NCBI GenBank assembly: GCA_036877525.1
Contig: JAZGTH010000059.1
Span: forward strand, 3,596,001-3,660,000
Length of the DNA: 64,000 nt
Source: Chromobotia macracanthus
Lineage: Eukaryota; Chordata; Actinopteri; Cypriniformes; Botiidae
Direction of reading: 5' to 3'
In this document: positions 1 through 12,574 of the stretch, piece after piece
Layout of the letters: each line of letters begins with the position of its first letter
How positions within the stretch are numbered: position 1 is the first letter of the stretch
The notes under the pieces: model-generated
What the model was told of the DNA's origin: nothing
What the model saw: the letters and a program-made list of their open reading frames with translations, nothing else
Databases searched by the model: none
Translations under genes and position numbers: made by a program

Positions 1-3000
1 TGTTCCCTTAAGCTTAAGTTCTGACTAGAGGGGGTTTCTATATAAATACCTATTTCTGAATTCACATACTCATACATTATGCAGTTTAAGGGTAGATAAA
101 TTATTAAGTAATGTGTCCTGGTTTGAGGCTTTGAATCTGGGTTTGTGCAAGGCAAAAACTCACAAGCTAGAGTGACTTTTTATGTATATACATTTGCAGA
201 TTCTGTGTTTGGTCTTGGCTTGGATGGGGGTGTATTTTCCAGGCACTGAGCCAGGGATGCTCCCTAAAGATGTTGGGAATGTGTTTTCAGTCTCTGTGAG
301 TTAGTAAGTCTTTGTTCAGTGGTTTGAGTGACAGAAGATTGTTCTCCAAATTTCTGAACTGCCAGGGGTGATCAGAATCACAGTACTGGAGCTTTGTATT
401 GGACTTTAGTGCAATTTTTAGTTCAGTCTTTGTATTATTTTCTTTTTATTAAATTCTTAAGGCGGTCTAGCAGCATGTTGTGCACTATGTTTATGAAAAG
501 AACTGAAGTGCTCTTATTTATTGAGATATAGACCGAGTTGACTGTCATATAATTCCAGCCAGTTTCATAAAATCTGCAATTTAATAGCATATTTTCATTG
601 ACATCTTCATACTGTAGGGAATCAACTTCGGTCTTTCAAAAAATGAACAGTCTTTAGAGATCTCACTCTCAATGACGAACACTCTTGAATGTTGTTGAGA
701 AAAATAAACACATGCTACAGTTCAGGAAGAAAATGTTTTTCAGCCATATAATATACATCACTTCAAAACCTGGTCACAAGTAGGGACAGACAAACAAGCA
801 CAGTACTTATATTCTACAGTACGTATACCTCAATAATAGAGGAGTCTTGCATTACAGGACCAAATACATGAGTAAATGTTATGTAAACGTTATAAATAAA
901 CATACATTTCCTGAAGTCCATTTACAAGAAAAAAAACAACAGAGTAGTATTTGCATGTCTTTTTAGATATTTCTTACAAATTTATTTTGCAAACAATTTA
1001 TAAATATGGCTGATTAGTCTCTATTGGAACATTCTAACGTAACATATCCAGCTATGGAAAATGTATGACTGCATATTTCTCTGCCTGCAACATGTGTCCT
1101 AAGCCATTATTTAAACTGCTTTTAAATTAAACCTGAGCACATTTAAATTATGTCCATGTGGACGTGCATGCCCTGCCTTCATGTTCAGAGTGAATAACCT
1201 ACATTCACTGTGTCACATTAAAAGGTTCAAATTCATCAGGCAGGGAACCAGTCTAGTTTTTGTTGTCGCTGTCTATATTTAATGTAGGTGACATTGGTAT
1301 TTGGTTTAAAAGGTATTTTCCATGATGCACTCTGTCATTTCAATAACGACACACCTTTGCAGAAGTAACAGTGGACACATGTTTACCTCTTAGTATCTTC
1401 TCTTGCTTTTTGTGTCCTCACCAAAGTTCTCAGGAGGAAATGGAGATTAGAACTGGAGCAGTGAATTGGGTCAAGTTTCTCTCTCTGGTCCAACACATGA
1501 GTTATTCAGCAAAGATCTGATTCACAAGAGAAGCATGTGGTGCCTGTAGCAAAGTCCTGTCAAAACATTCTTCAAAACACACAGCAGTTCAGTGACTAAT
1601 CTATTCTCCCACATTACTACGTTTAGTTTGTAATACTACACTTCATGCCAGAAAAACAAGTGTGTAAATTTGTGAAAAGTGCAGTGAGTGGACGTGAACT
1701 AGTATGGTAGCGTACTGTACAAACTAAGAAAGAAAGAAACAAACAAAAGGTTAAAATGGTCTGACAAAGTCTTTAAAACCCCTATAAAACATGACCAGAC
1801 TAGCCTGACCAGTGGCAACCAACTTGGTGGTCAGTAAAGTTCAGGAGACAACCTTAGGCTGGTTTAAACAATGTCTATCAACAACTGGAACAGCGTATTT
1901 ATTTGATTTACCAGTATAAAGTATCTTCTAAGTAAAAATGAAAGTCAGTCCCAGAGGCTCATACTCATCTCAAAGTTGCTCCGCTGAGGTTCAACGCTCT
2001 CTGTTTCTCACCTCCTCAGTGTGAGCTCACAATGTCTCGCACCACTCCTCCATTACAGGTCTGCTGTCGATCTTCTCCCTGTGATGTTGAGAAAATCATG
2101 CCTTTAGACGGCCCTGTCAAACTAGCAGAGACAAAAATATCAGCAGTTTAATCTACCCCACAGGTGACTGTCAGCATATCATTCAGATTCTGTAAAATGT
2201 TATGAGATTTGAGGTGGTACAGCGGTTTTGGGAATTGGAAGTGTTGATTAGTGTACTGAAAGGGAAATGCAGCAGTGTGGCTGTTTTCACACCTGAGAGC
2301 TTGTTAGGAATAGAAAACAGTTCGAAAGGCATCCACTAGTGTGACTTTGTAAATTTGTTTGAGTCAGCTGAATTTGTTTTTGACAACGTGACCAAAATTC
2401 CAAAAGATGGCGTAGCAGGAACAACAAGGAGACAGGAAAGGTTGAACTGTTAAGAAGAAGTTTTAAAAGCCCACTATATCTACCTTGAAGAAGACATTGA
2501 TTTTAACATGTAGGATGTGTCAGAAAAAATGTTTGGTCCTGTAAGAACATCCTAATCAAAAAACTGTGCTCCAGCACCCAAACTAACCATTAACTACCTC
2601 TAAAATCAAAGGTTAATTCAGATTGATTTCCCTGTTGTTCAAGCACCAGCTACAGCCTTATTTGACTATATCCTACCTGGTAAATACAACAGTGAGCCAA
2701 CTCAGCAACATGTCCACAGGGAGGTAAATGAAACCTCTGCCTTTATTTTGCATTAATTACTTCAACACATCTCTTTGAATCTCGCATTAAACCACCGTGG
2801 CAAGCTAAAAAATAGCTCTTCAAAGGCTTTGCACACATCATATGTGATAAATGAATCTATTTTGTCTTAATGGTAAATGGTGCACTAATGTTGGGAGTGC
2901 GTTTGGGTTATTACCCACAATTAAGGACATGAAGGCATTTAAGCTCAAATGAGGTAGAAACTATTAAAGCAGAAACGACGGAGTGCTTTAGAGGACAAGT

Positions 3001-6000
3001 GTGCATTTAATGCGATCGCGGCACCGCAGCCCGTCTGGAATAAAACAGGTTTGTGGAACAATGTGTAACCTCTTCGCAACACACGGACACACCTCGAGAG
3101 AGGTATAAAAACTATTACTTATGACCACTCTGACTGTGACATGTGGTAAATGTCTTTACTCTGGCACTGTGTGGATGCCCGCTCAGTTACGCTTACAGTT
3201 ATTGCTGGAGTCATTAGGCCCCTGAGAAACTAAACGGACTTCGAGCAAAGCGCACAGATAGGATCGAGTCAAGCACTTGAAGGACAAACCGCAGTCTGGG
3301 GGAAAATATATCCAGCTGAATTGAACAGGTCCAACTCCAACCATTTGTTACAGTTTCCTCGACTGCAGCTCACGCTTAGCAGGGGCATTTATTTGATTCC
3401 ATTCTGTTTAGCGTCCATCACTGCAACCTCAAAAACAGTATGTTACTTTACTGTCTGCCCGTCAGCTAACGTGCAGCTACCTCATCCCAGGTCAGTACGT
3501 AAAATACAGCTGGTGTCCCAGGCAGAGCAGGAAGATGTAAAACACATCGGCTGGTTCTTATATGTATTCTGACATTCCGTAACTGGATCTGCTGTTTGTA
3601 CAGGGTTAACGGCAGCTGAGGGAATCAGGGGCCCTGAAATTTAATTGAGTGGGAATGTGTGGAGAGGAAGAGAAGTGGGAAGAGAGGAAGAAAGAGAACT
3701 AAAGGAAGTAAGAGGTTTGCTCTGTGTTAACCTGCAATGAGATTTAAGGCAGAGATGTATGAGAAGCAGAGGTCTATACAGCTACATAGAGTTAGTGGTA
3801 TTTATTTAGTGTCTTTTTTCTAAAGAGGGATATTATGTTTTATGATGAACTATTATTCCAAACATTGCTGTGATTATTCATGTTTTACAGTATTCACCCA
3901 TTTTAATATTTATTTGAGTGATTTCAGGGTTGTGCTTGTTTTTTATGATCTGCTGTAATATTGGTTTCCCCTCTGAATCATTACGGTAATAAATATTGCT
4001 TCAGCTTATGATTTAAACAAACAAACAGAAAAAGAGTAAAAATAAAGATCTTCACATCCATTCTGGTTTAAAGATTTATTTTTTGAAAAAAGAATCTTAA
4101 AGTTTTGTTCACCCAAATATGAAAATTCTGCCATTGTTCACTCACCCTTATGTCATTCCAAACCCATAATCATTTGTTCTTCTATGGAACACAAAATGAA
4201 AAATTATTGTTTTTTTCTGTACACTATAAGTGAATGGGGACAGAGGCTGTCAGTTCTTAAGGTAGTGAAGCTTTGTTTTTAATACAGTAGCTATTTGACC
4301 AGTTAATGACCAGCTACCATGTTTCACAACACAGCTACCAGCTTAAGGACATGGTGTCTGAATTTGACTCTGTTATATCTTATTCTCCAGTTATCTAACC
4401 ACCAAGTAACATTCTGTTGTTGTCCCAGTCCTGTCGTGTTAGTACGGCTCACGGTGAGGTTAGTCCTTGTCTTTGAACGCTGATGACAGTTGACTGTGTA
4501 TATACAAAGACAGGTTCAATTTGGACTGTCCTATTCGCTCGTTCAGGCCAAGATTCGACCCACACTTATCTGCAGATGGCAGCAGTCTCACCCTTACTGC
4601 AAACACTGTATCGATCCAATCTCAAAGCACGCAATTAAAGCTACATCGGCGATATGGGCAAAGTGTCAGACTCGATGAGGCCCGGTACATGTCAACATGA
4701 GGGCCTTTTCAACTACACTCTAATGTACCTTTCAAAAGAGCTGTGAAATATAAAAGAAAGGGTGAGGGAGAAAAGACAGAGAAAAAGACAGATAAATGAG
4801 CTCCTTGAGTGGAGGAGAAAGAAGAGGAGGCCAGTAGGCTGAGAAAAGATGGTGTTGCACATCAATTGAGAGCAAATTGTCCAGAAAGGAGGACAGAGAT
4901 GCATCAATCTCTTTCCTACAGGCCTGCACAGGAGAGCTTTAGCAGGTCTGGGAAACACTTTCCAAGGTCTTTCCAGCTGGTTCCAAGAACCATTATAGAG
5001 CAGGACTTACAAAAGGTGCCCATTTCACACTTGATCTGACATTTCTTTTATAGTTTGCAGTCGAGTACAGATTTGTTTGAAAAGAATCATTAGAATCTGA
5101 ATGGCTTGTGCTCTGTTTCTCGTTACTTGTAGGTTTTTACAAGAAAATCAGAGAAAATCTGGTCACTTTGGTTTTTGGCCTTTTGGGTACACGAGCTGGC
5201 ACACTAGATTGACTTTTATAGTTGTTCCATTAAATCATAATTAATGACTTTTATACTAGTTATTGGCAAACCGTAGTGCTTAACGTACTGTAGTGTGATG
5301 TTGTTTAAAGGCAGGGTAGGGTGATTTTTTCCAGAAACATATTTTTGTTTTGCTGGTTAAAAATCTCTTTACATTCTGTCCGCAATTACTAAGTAAAGCG
5401 GTTAAAATACATTTCTTTAAATATATATATATTTTCTGTGTAAGGCACAGAACCATGAAATGTGCATTCAGTCATTGCATTCGGTCCAAATGGATGTCCT
5501 ACTTGCCTATCAAACTATGTATGTGTTCATGTGTTTTGGAGGAGGCGTGGCTTTGGAGAGCGCTCTTAAGGGAGAGTGGGATCTTATGCTTTCAAAGCTA
5601 GGCTGCTATTGCAAGACTCTCTGAAATTACCTTCCCTACCTTTAAGTGGTCTTTTGGCAATTGGTTTAGAATAAATAACAATAATTTGACTTGGTTATAT
5701 ATTTTTCTGTTTTCTATAGTCTGTAGTTATCTTTATAATTCATGTCTGTGTTGTCTAACTTGCAATGAAGACAATCAAAAAATGTCATAGGGCAGAAAGG
5801 GGGAAATTCAATATTTCAAGACAGACAAAGAAAAGACAAAATATATATATATCAAGCATCCAATCCCATAGTGCAGAAAACACTTTTAAACAATGCAGTG
5901 ACAATGCATTTACTGTTGGCCATTAGAAATTCCCATCTGTAAAACTCTCTCCACTTTCTCCTATTGCCTAACCCCTCCCTCTCTCCCTCTCTCTGTTGGC

Positions 6001-9000
6001 AGCAGCACTGGCAGGAGTTATTACTGTGAGAAATGATGGGGAGAGTGCTGCCAGACCCTCTTGCTCACTAAGAAGTCTCCTACAATGGCACACATACACA
6101 GTTTTGTGCCTGAGCACACTCCCAAAACCACTTACACTCGTGTTTACATTCACATGCATTCACACACACTTTAAACACACCTGCCTGGGCAACACATGGC
6201 CTCACAGTCTCTCGTGGTCTCTTTCTCTCTCTGCGCTGGGATCAGTTCACCTGCAGGTGGCAGTGGGCTTGGCCGCAGAGGCAAGGAAAACATTGACCTT
6301 TCCCATTGACATTCTTTCTCTCTCTCCACTCGCCTCATTTCTCGGAGCACAGAACAGTGTCGAGAGAAGCTGGTAGACAGAGGCGGAAGGCATTGAGCTC
6401 ATGCTTCTACATTATGATAAATTACCTCTCAGGAGAGAACACAAAGCAAAAGAATAAAAAAGTTAAATGCACAGACTTAAACCGACTTGACAACTTCTGT
6501 CTTTGCATGTGAATAAAATCACAAGTGTATTTATGCTGGAGCCTTTCGGCAAATGGCAACCTTTTTTCTCTTTTCTGTTGGCATAAATGAGTTTTTAAGG
6601 TGGGAAAAATGTGTATCCTTTATTTAAAACAGTAGCTGCCGATTTTACTGTGCTCTGTGCTCTCTGATAAATGAATGACTTAGCGCTGACTAATCAAGGT
6701 AAATCGTTTTCTTTTCTGTGGTACTTAACCTGAATTACATGCTTCTTTAAAGTGTCACTCTACATGAGTGGCGATGAACAAATCTCAGAACAAAGAGTTC
6801 TACTTACAACACGTCCTGTTGTTCAGTCTGGTCAGGACTCTCGGTACCTAGTAAAATTATTCAGCCACATTTAGAGATAATTTAGGTCTAATACAGCCTA
6901 ATAGAGTCCTGGAACTTTTAAGCCATTTTCCTTGTCTTCTGCTTACATACTCTCATATTTTTAAAGCTGATGTGTGTAATTTTCTTAATGTTAAAAGTGC
7001 TTTCATTTATCCCAGTTTAATATGCTGAGACAACTACAGGGTACTGGAGGTAGGCCATTGGTATGTTGACTTCCTATGGAGTGTAAGCTGTTCAAATGTT
7101 GTTTGTGTGGTCTGACATGTTAACTTCTGACCTAACCAACAGTGTTAATTCTGGGTGGAGCTACCTGTTTGGCCACGTCTGATTGTCTGGGAAACTTTGT
7201 GTAAATTGTTGACATGTAAGAATATAGATTTCTGAAATTCATAGCATAGCAGTTTGGTCTTGAAAGAATTTAATGAGATGTGGTTGAGTTTGTTATGATA
7301 AATATTGAAATGTAAATGTGTTTTTGTATCATTAAATTGTATCATTTTTGACTCTTGGCAAATCAGAGCACAGTTTGAGACATTGTTGAGATCTCTTCTG
7401 TAACACGTAAGATTACTGGACTATTTTTCTCAAAATAAAATCCAAGAAGCAAAAGTCTCCAGTTGCTCCCTATTTAATCACATTCTTGTCTAGAAGAAAC
7501 AGAAGACATCAAAGAGATCTCAGTGGCATTATTATTTTGGCATTATTTGTGATGTGTTGTGATAATGACACACGGATGTGTTCATATAAATTTATTTTCT
7601 ACTGTCTCTATTTTCTACTGCCATCTCTGTTTGAAGCATAAAATTGCAGGTTGCATTACATACATTACATCATTACGTATGTTGAACTCAATTTAAATCA
7701 AAATGACATTTCCTGGGTAATCATACCCGACAGCTCAATTGAGAAGTCATTATTATAAGCTTTCTGTTGTGAATCTGGGTACAATAAGGAGACCGTTTCT
7801 AACTTTGATCTGTCTTGTACTGTGTATTGTGGTGTGTGAATGCACAGGTGGACATAGTGAGGAGCAGCACACAGAAACAGAAGATACAGAAGATATCCAT
7901 GTGGATTGTGTGCATTTGACTGAAAAATAGATCATGCCATATATTTACAGTACATGTGTGTGCTTGTGAAAGGGAGGACTTCTGTCAGCTGTGTCCAGCT
8001 TCACATCTGGGGTCTTTCTGGGTTTATCCAGATGGTCTGCGCCGGCCCCTGAGGGCCTAGCCAGCATCCAGCAGCCATGGTTTGTTGTCAGACCTGCTGA
8101 ATCCTCCAGTGTTCACCCCACCCTGGGCAGATCCAGCCATGATTAACAGGCAAAGCTCTGTCCCTCATCCATCTTTCTCTCCACCTCCCTTCCTCTTGTT
8201 TTTATGATTCTGTGTCTTACCCTTCCTCTCCTGGACACTGGACACCCACTTGCTCATCTGTCACTCATCGTTATGTGGGTTCTGTGAAGAGAAAAAAATG
8301 TTTTTCTTACAGTATATTTTCTATTCAATATTTAGGACTACAGTACACATGAATCAAAGCTAATATTTTAGGACTCAAGGGTCTGGGTCTCATTACTCTG
8401 TCTTGGTCTTGGCTTATGGTCTCAGACAAGACTGTAGTTTAATTCCAGTATGCTTAAGATGATGGACTGTTTAGTAAGCACAATAAGCAAAAGCTTCATC
8501 ACTGATCAACGTTAGGTTGATTTATAATAATAAATCAAACACACAGACAAAAATTTTAATTTGATACATTTCTGAAATGAATGCACAAGTACTATTAATT
8601 TACTGAATTATATTCAAATTTTCAAGAATGCTTCCTTTTGATTTAATACAGTTATTTTTATATCAGAACCAAATCATCAACACTGTAAAACTTGATTTAT
8701 GTCCGGTAACAAGTCAGAACTTACTCTTTGAACTCTTCAGGGTTTTTTTTGTTGTTTTTGCTTAGGCCAAACAAACATGGAATCCTCTAAGCCCAGACTG
8801 CAGATCATAAAATAAAAATAATGAACCCTTACCGAGCAGGCAAGAAATAGAAAAACATATCTAAATATTTGCTAAATGCAATTTCCACTGCCCGAATGTC
8901 ATTAAGAAATGGAATCCAAGAGAATACATAATAATCATCAAAGTAACAGCTAGTTATACTGTTTCAGTACTCAGATGAAATTTGGTGTTGTAGTGCTACT

Positions 9001-9269
9001 TGTTTTGTTTCCTTCCTTTGATTTCTGAATTCCACTGGTATAATCTATAAGATGTATTGGATAAAAGCATCTCTTAAATAAGTAAATATAAATGTAAATG
9101 CGTGTTGTCTGGTCAAGGGTGCAAGCAAAAACCTCACAGCACAAGCACTGTGAGGTGTGCAATGCAACATATAGATAAGCCAGAGGCATTTTGGAAACAA
9201 GTGAAGTGACTTGATGAATTACAAATGTACATTTGGAATAAATAAGGGGAATTATTGGAGAAAAGAGCA
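1..9269. other. Gene-free stretch, left end of window
   Basis: I see no exon, RNA gene or long reading frame here; all open frames are under about 130 codons and have no recognisable protein or splice-flanked continuity. The sequence is AT-rich with scattered repeat pieces. A CpG/GC-richer island lies at about 7985-8165 inside AT-rich DNA and could be a regulatory element. The short tail of a tRNA-derived SINE (ggataaaagcatctcttaaa) lies near 9058-9105. It could be intergenic DNA or part of a large intron of a gene whose exons lie outside the window; the sequence does not decide between these. Confidence 0.6.
4096..4260 (+). mobile_element. Cyprinid interspersed repeat (MITE-like), partial
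   Basis: The stretch reads 'ttcacccaaatatgaaaattctg' (shortened here), then a 'ctcaccc..atgtcattccaaac' block and a 'tctatggaacacaaaatgaa' block, ending near 'agtgaatggggac'. This is the layout of a very common short repeat of cypriniform genomes, usually treated as a non-autonomous DNA transposon. Further pieces occur at about 11365-11412, 17950-18165 and 38390-38472. It has no coding capacity. The family assignment is from memory of the consensus pattern. Confidence 0.6.
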
Positions 9270-9445
9270 CCTTGCCAAATGTTAAGCATGGGGGTGGATC
9301 TGTTATGCTTTGGGGTTGTACGGCTTCCACTGGCACAGGAAATATTGCGCGGGTAGAAGGAAGAGTGGATTCTACTCAAAACAAATCCTGAACGCTAATG
9401 TCATACAGTCTGTAAAATACTGAAGGAGAAAGGCTGGAAAAGGGG
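9270..9445 (+). mobile_element. Tc1/mariner-like transposase relic
   Basis: Translation from about 9279 gives a peptide with the hallmark VKHGGGSVMLWGC followed by TGTGN and a VEGRVDST segment. This corresponds to the central catalytic-core region of Tc1-like transposases. After a frame change the sequence continues as LNANVIQSVK, also Tc1-like. Only about 175 bp are recognisable and the frame is broken, so this is a dead fragment. The terminal inverted repeats are not visible nearby. Confidence 0.75.
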
Positions 9446-9782
9446 CGAGTATATGTATGTTTCCTACTTGTGTGGTAGATGGTGGCCTGCAGCAGCATCT
9501 GTGCTGAATAAATATGTTTGGAATGATAAGATGACTCAAACTCTTAGACAATAAAACAAAACAACAAACAAAAGACAGCAAAACTCTGCCTGCCCAAACT
9601 CTGCCTCTGCAAATTTGACTCAAATGTCTAGTTATTAGTAGTCTGACTTGCAAAAAACACATGAAATGTGTTTATTTTACAAACCACATCCATATGTCTT
9701 TGAAACTGAACTACATTCAGATATTCTTGGATGAGTCTGAATGGTCAGATTAAAGTATAACTGATACATTCATAACCCCCTT

Positions 9783-9784
<2 letters not shown>

Positions 9785-9814
<30 letters not shown>
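9785..9814. repeat. (CA)n microsatellite
   Basis: Fifteen uninterrupted CA dinucleotides. Confidence 0.95.
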
Positions 9815-9815
<1 letters not shown>

Positions 9816-10633
9816 CCTGTGTCTCCATATCCCACAATTCTCTCTTATTTGCTTTTATACAGAATATAAATGATATAGCTGTAGTGATTATAGTGATTTA
9901 AAATTAAATTAAAATGTATCGTGTAGTTTTTGGAGTTTTTGTTCTTGTTTATGCATTGGCTGCTAAATGAGATCCATTAGATTCATTTATGTGCAGTCCT
10001 GTTGCTTTAAATAGATACCGCTGCCACTCAACAGTTAATTACTGTAGCTTAACCAGTCTAGAGTGTCCAGGGTGAATTTAGCATTTATAATAAAAACAAC
10101 TTCAAAGATCTGCTGAATGAAAAATTTAAAAAATAGCCAGTAAATGTTCATAAAATCTGGAACATTTCACTTTTAAATTGCTTGTCACAAAGACTAGACA
10201 GGTAAAGAAACGAAACAGAGAGAGAACAGAGAGTTTATGCTCAGTTTCCCAGACAGATTGTGTGACAGATCAAGTAATGAGTAGAGGTAAATGAAATATA
10301 GTTTGTCTTTGTAATCAGTGTAGCCATAAGTTGCTTTTCATTCCACTGGCCTCACACTGTTCCTCATCAGATCAAATCCTCAGAGATCAAATATAGACCA
10401 TCATCCCTAAAGTTTAACCTAACGCAAGAGTAGCATTAAAAAATTGTACCATTTTATAATTGAAACTTTTCTTATTTAAAAGTCCAGTATTTTTTTCTGT
10501 TTGTGCAACGTTTTATGTTTATTGGCTTTCCTTAAGTTTCCTCTGGCCAATGACATCTGTCTATTGAATTTTCAATGTGTTGGTGTTCTGTTTTGTGTCT
10601 GTCACAGTTCTGTTTTTGCAAAAGTTCACATAT

Positions 10634-10911
10634 CACACACACACACACACACACACTCAGGACATGTTCAGCCTTGTCATTCTTTCAATACCATATCCAA
10701 CCAGTAGAGTTGCTATGGTAACTGTAACATGACGTACACAGGGCAATACAGTCATGTTGCTGGATTCTGGAAAGAGTGGCCATTTTTGAAACTTGCCCAC
10801 CAAAGGTCTGTGCACTCCACACACTCTCTCTCTCTTTCTCTCTCTCTCTCTCAGAAAATTAAAGCCAGTTATTACTGCCCAAAGACACACACACACACAC
10901 ACACACACACA
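10634..10911. repeat. Cluster of (CA)n and (CT)n microsatellites
   Basis: Three tracts lie close together: (CA)n at 10634-10656, (CT)n at 10824-10852 with one interruption, and (AC)n at 10885-10911. The short reading frames overlapping them are dipeptide-repeat artefacts. Confidence 0.95.
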
Positions 10912-11514
10912 TGCATGCATACACACACTTACACATAAGCTCTCTTCTCAGAAAGAGAAAATTCAGAAGAATGAAAAGAGTTTAACAGAGGGACTGCAGG
11001 AGAGGGAAATGAAAGTTTTCATTAAGAAGGCATCCTTTAATATCCCTGTGCTTTCTTCATAATCCGTGTCTTTCATCTGTTGAATGCATTTAAAGAGGGT
11101 TTATCTGCTCTTTGCATTAGCAATTAATTAGTAGAGAGGAACATCATAAGACAGAGAGAGAGAGCGAGAGAAAACAAGCAAAAAGCTCTCCCAGCCTTTG
11201 TTTGCAGCACAGCTGGGGTAACTGTGAGCACAGAGAGCTCTAAAGAAGCTTTTAAATTTCCCTTCTCATCTCCTGTACAGACAAAATGACATTACCCATC
11301 ATTCTTACTCTGCCTACCCCAGTTTAATACCAAAACATCATTTATAAACACAAGCAAGTCCAACTTTAAGGTGTTAGTTCACCGAAAATTTATTTAGCCT
11401 TATGTCATTGTAAACTTGCTTCTAACTTGATTCCCTTTAAAGAATGCACTTCTGAAAAGACTTGCAAGCTGGTCACCATGCTGTGTTTTTGACACTGGTC
11501 TCCAGAATGGGATT

Positions 11515-11665
11515 ATGGTGTGCAGGTACAGAATCCCAACCAGACTGGCTGACCAGCTGGTGGGCAGCATGGCTGTACTGGTCAACCAGCTAGACCAGCA
11601 TCTGACCAGCAGTAAATCAGCATTAACCAGCATTGAAATGCTTTTCAAAGCTGATCAGCAGGGAA
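11515..11665. repeat. ACCAG/CTGGT-rich low-complexity segment
   Basis: The words accag, ctggt and gcatt recur at irregular spacing through about 150 bp, producing an apparent short open frame. Similar ctggt-rich text occurs at about 24765-24850 and accag-rich text at about 4297-4345. This looks like a degenerate minisatellite or old repeat family rather than a gene. Confidence 0.5.
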
Positions 11666-12470
11666 TTATTGTACCTTCTACAGAAACAGAAACCAAAGTA
11701 TGAAGCCTAAATGAAGTCTAAAGTAATTCATGTCCAAACCTTATCTCTTACATGTAAACAGTACATGAGAAAGAGGTCTGCAGTGACAACTTACATACTG
11801 TTTACTTTATAGAATGTGAATTGAGATGCAGCCAGAGAAGACGATTCTAGTAGTGAGAGAGAGAGAACAGATTGTGAGTTAATATGAGCAGTCACCTGAG
11901 GCTTCGGTGAGGATGGCTGATTACCACAGTCTGACTCTGAGAGAACGTGTGTTGTTTTATGCCAGCACTATCAGAGGAAACTGTACCTCCATTTCAGTCC
12001 AGCACAGCAGAGATTAGAGGTCCAAATCAGCCCCTATCTGCATTCACACAAATAACAAGCACAAACAAGAGCCCGGTAGTAAAGCGTTGACCCAGGTTAG
12101 AAAATAAATACTTGAGTAATTGTTTACCAGGAAAAACAACAGGTACAACAAGACAGCATTAGAAGAACAATAAAGATAAATGTGTGTTTGTAACCTCAAG
12201 CAGTTCGAAGGTGGTATAGACAAGCATGTTGACACAGGGCATTATGGGTAAAGTCTGTCTTACAGTTGTTAATTGCTCCACATCTTTCCACTTTTGTCTG
12301 GGTTCCATGTCCAGATCTGAATTGATTTCTGTCATGCTGTACTGAGGAAGAACTGGGATGTGGGATGATGGATATATATCTAGAGAAATAAACAGTGATT
12401 TAACAGCAGAAAACCTCCTACTGCTGTTTCATTAACATCAAGACTAAATTCTAAAAACAAAGGACACATT

Positions 12471-12484
12471 GTGTGTGTGTGTGT

Positions 12485-12524
<40 letters not shown>

Positions 12525-12536
12525 TCGTGTGTGTGT

Positions 12537-12573
<37 letters not shown>
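12471..12573. repeat. (GT)n microsatellite, interrupted
   Basis: About 100 bp of GT repeats are interrupted by gattgt, gatcgt and gattgt units. Confidence 0.95.

Positions 12574-12574
<1 letters not shown>

Noticed and set aside
10657..11062. His-Thr and Ser-Leu rich frames
   Set aside because: Translation of (CA)n and (CT)n tracts.
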